DNA from: Thiotrichaceae bacterium
GTDB taxonomy: Bacteria; Pseudomonadota; Gammaproteobacteria; Thiotrichales; Thiotrichaceae
Reading direction: 5' to 3'
DNA: 64,000 nt
Assembly (NCBI GenBank): GCA_015490895.1
Contig: WFWY01000087.1
Coordinates: 1-64,000 of the forward strand
This document shows, one piece after another, positions 63,430-64,000 of this stretch (the first letter of the stretch is position 1; each line of letters begins with the position of its first letter). The notes under the pieces were generated by a model. That model ran no database searches, was not told where the DNA came from, and saw only the letters and a program-made list of their open reading frames with translations. The position numbers were made by a program, and so were the translations under genes.

Positions 63430-63996
63430 GCGTTGCTTTAACAAACGACGATGTTCCACATAACCCGGATCATACTGTGCTACCAGGTTCCAGAAACGGG
63501 CAGAGTGATTCATTTCACGGGTATGGCAAAGCTCATGAATAAGCACGTAGCGCACTATCGGCTCGGGGAAAAACAGGAGCTTGTAGTTCAGGCTGATATT
63601 CTTCCGGGAAGAGCAGCTCCCCCAGAGCGTTTTCTGGCCTCTGACAGTCACCTTGCCATAAGGCAGGGAAAACTGCTCTGACAGTGCATCCAGCCTGCCC
63701 GGAAAGATCCCCCTGGCCTCTTCTTTTAACCATTGGGCTAATAGACGGTAAATCAAAGGCACCTCTTCCACACAACCTTCTATCACGAGCTGCTGTTTGG
63801 CTCGCTGCGGTGTTAACAGCAATCCCTGATAGGGCGTTGGTTGGTAATTTATGCGCCAGCACTCCTCCAGCATGTTCAAAATCAGCTGTTCAGGACGCAC
63901 AATTTCTGCTACCGGGCTCTGCCGAGTTTTTTGCAGTTTTTTTGCAATCCAGTCGGCCTTTTCTCGCACGAAGTTATGTGCATGCCGGTGCTCCAT
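63394..63996 (-). CDS. YgjP-type (DUF45) metallopeptidase, cut by window edge
   Basis: At least 200 residues. The C-terminal half has RGQKTLWGSCSSRKNISLNYKLLF and the zinc motif HELCHTREMNHSARFW (HExxH and a later His), typical of YgjP/DUF45. The N-terminal part before FVREKADWIAKKLQ normally includes 40-50 more residues; the visible ATG is 5 bases from the window end, so the start is probably outside. Confidence 0.85.
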   Translation of the reverse strand: MEHRHAHNFVREKADWIAKKLQKTRQSPVAEIVRPEQLILNMLEECWRINYQPTPYQGLLLTPQRAKQQLVIEGCVEEVPLIYRLLAQWLKEEARGIFPGRLDALSEQFSLPYGKVTVRGQKTLWGSCSSRKNISLNYKLLFFPEPIVRYVLIHELCHTREMNHSARFWNLVAQYDPGYVEHRRLLKQRSGDFVPAGFHL

Positions 63997-64000
63997 ATGT

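Overview
The window looks like chromosome of a free-living or symbiotic, microaerophilic gammaproteobacterium, probably of an aquatic or marine sulfur-oxidiser-like lineage; that placement is inferred from gene content and order, not from a marker gene. The core genes (polA, nadA, xthA, argJ, ubiD, ppc, fnr, pssA, leuA, rimI, ccoNOQP/GHIS, hemN, cysQ, nudE, yrfG) are gammaproteobacterial in type, and some neighbourhoods (nudE-cysQ beside yrfG; pssA near leuA) are familiar from that class. I saw no tRNA, rRNA, CRISPR array, prophage or intact transposase.

Layout. 1-13 kb: a small membrane protein, divergent nadA/polA, a secreted Ig/PKD-like protein with a tail-anchored partner, a lipoprotein, a receiver-like protein, xthA with an AmpG-type permease, rhodanese, DUF1304, a MutT-ThiE fusion and argJ. 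13-19 kb: one very large secreted protein with four GEVED repeats, an SdrB-like and a DUF11-like domain. 19-25 kb: ubiD, an acyltransferase, a PqqD-HprK fusion with a methyltransferase, and folE2. 25-31 kb: a FIST/NosP-like sensor with a hybrid histidine kinase, and a secreted glycosidase-like protein ending in a CBM9-like domain. 31-41 kb: ppc, fnr, a candidate small RNA, pssA, a phosphatase, leuA with a possible leader attenuator, a family 4-type uracil-DNA glycosylase, rimI and a LysR regulator.

41-57 kb is the most coherent block. It holds the complete cbb3 oxidase set (ccoNOQP then ccoGHIS) and anaerobic hemN, followed by a DUF2189 membrane protein, a 47-residue membrane protein, a small membrane protein plus hemerythrin-like protein, and a dihaem cytochrome c-DUF302 fusion with a second DUF302 protein. 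Several of these carry FNR-type boxes. Two (before DUF2189 and before cytochrome c-DUF302) lie exactly 41.5 bp upstream of the inferred start point with a good -10 hexamer, so the nearby Fnr (with its own box) probably drives a low-oxygen regulon here.

57-64 kb: a His/Tyr-rich repeat lipoprotein, two PPK2 polyphosphate kinases, a kinase-like and a HAD-phosphatase-like protein, dgkA, cysQ, nudE, yrfG and a YgjP-type metallopeptidase cut by the window edge.

Dispersed through the window is a miniature inverted-repeat element family (about 160 bp, with a 71-bp form; ends GGAGCCTCTGATTAAG) that leaves 4-bp target duplications. Remnants of it supply stop codons to at least two genes. A second, degenerate repeat sits just after several stop codons.
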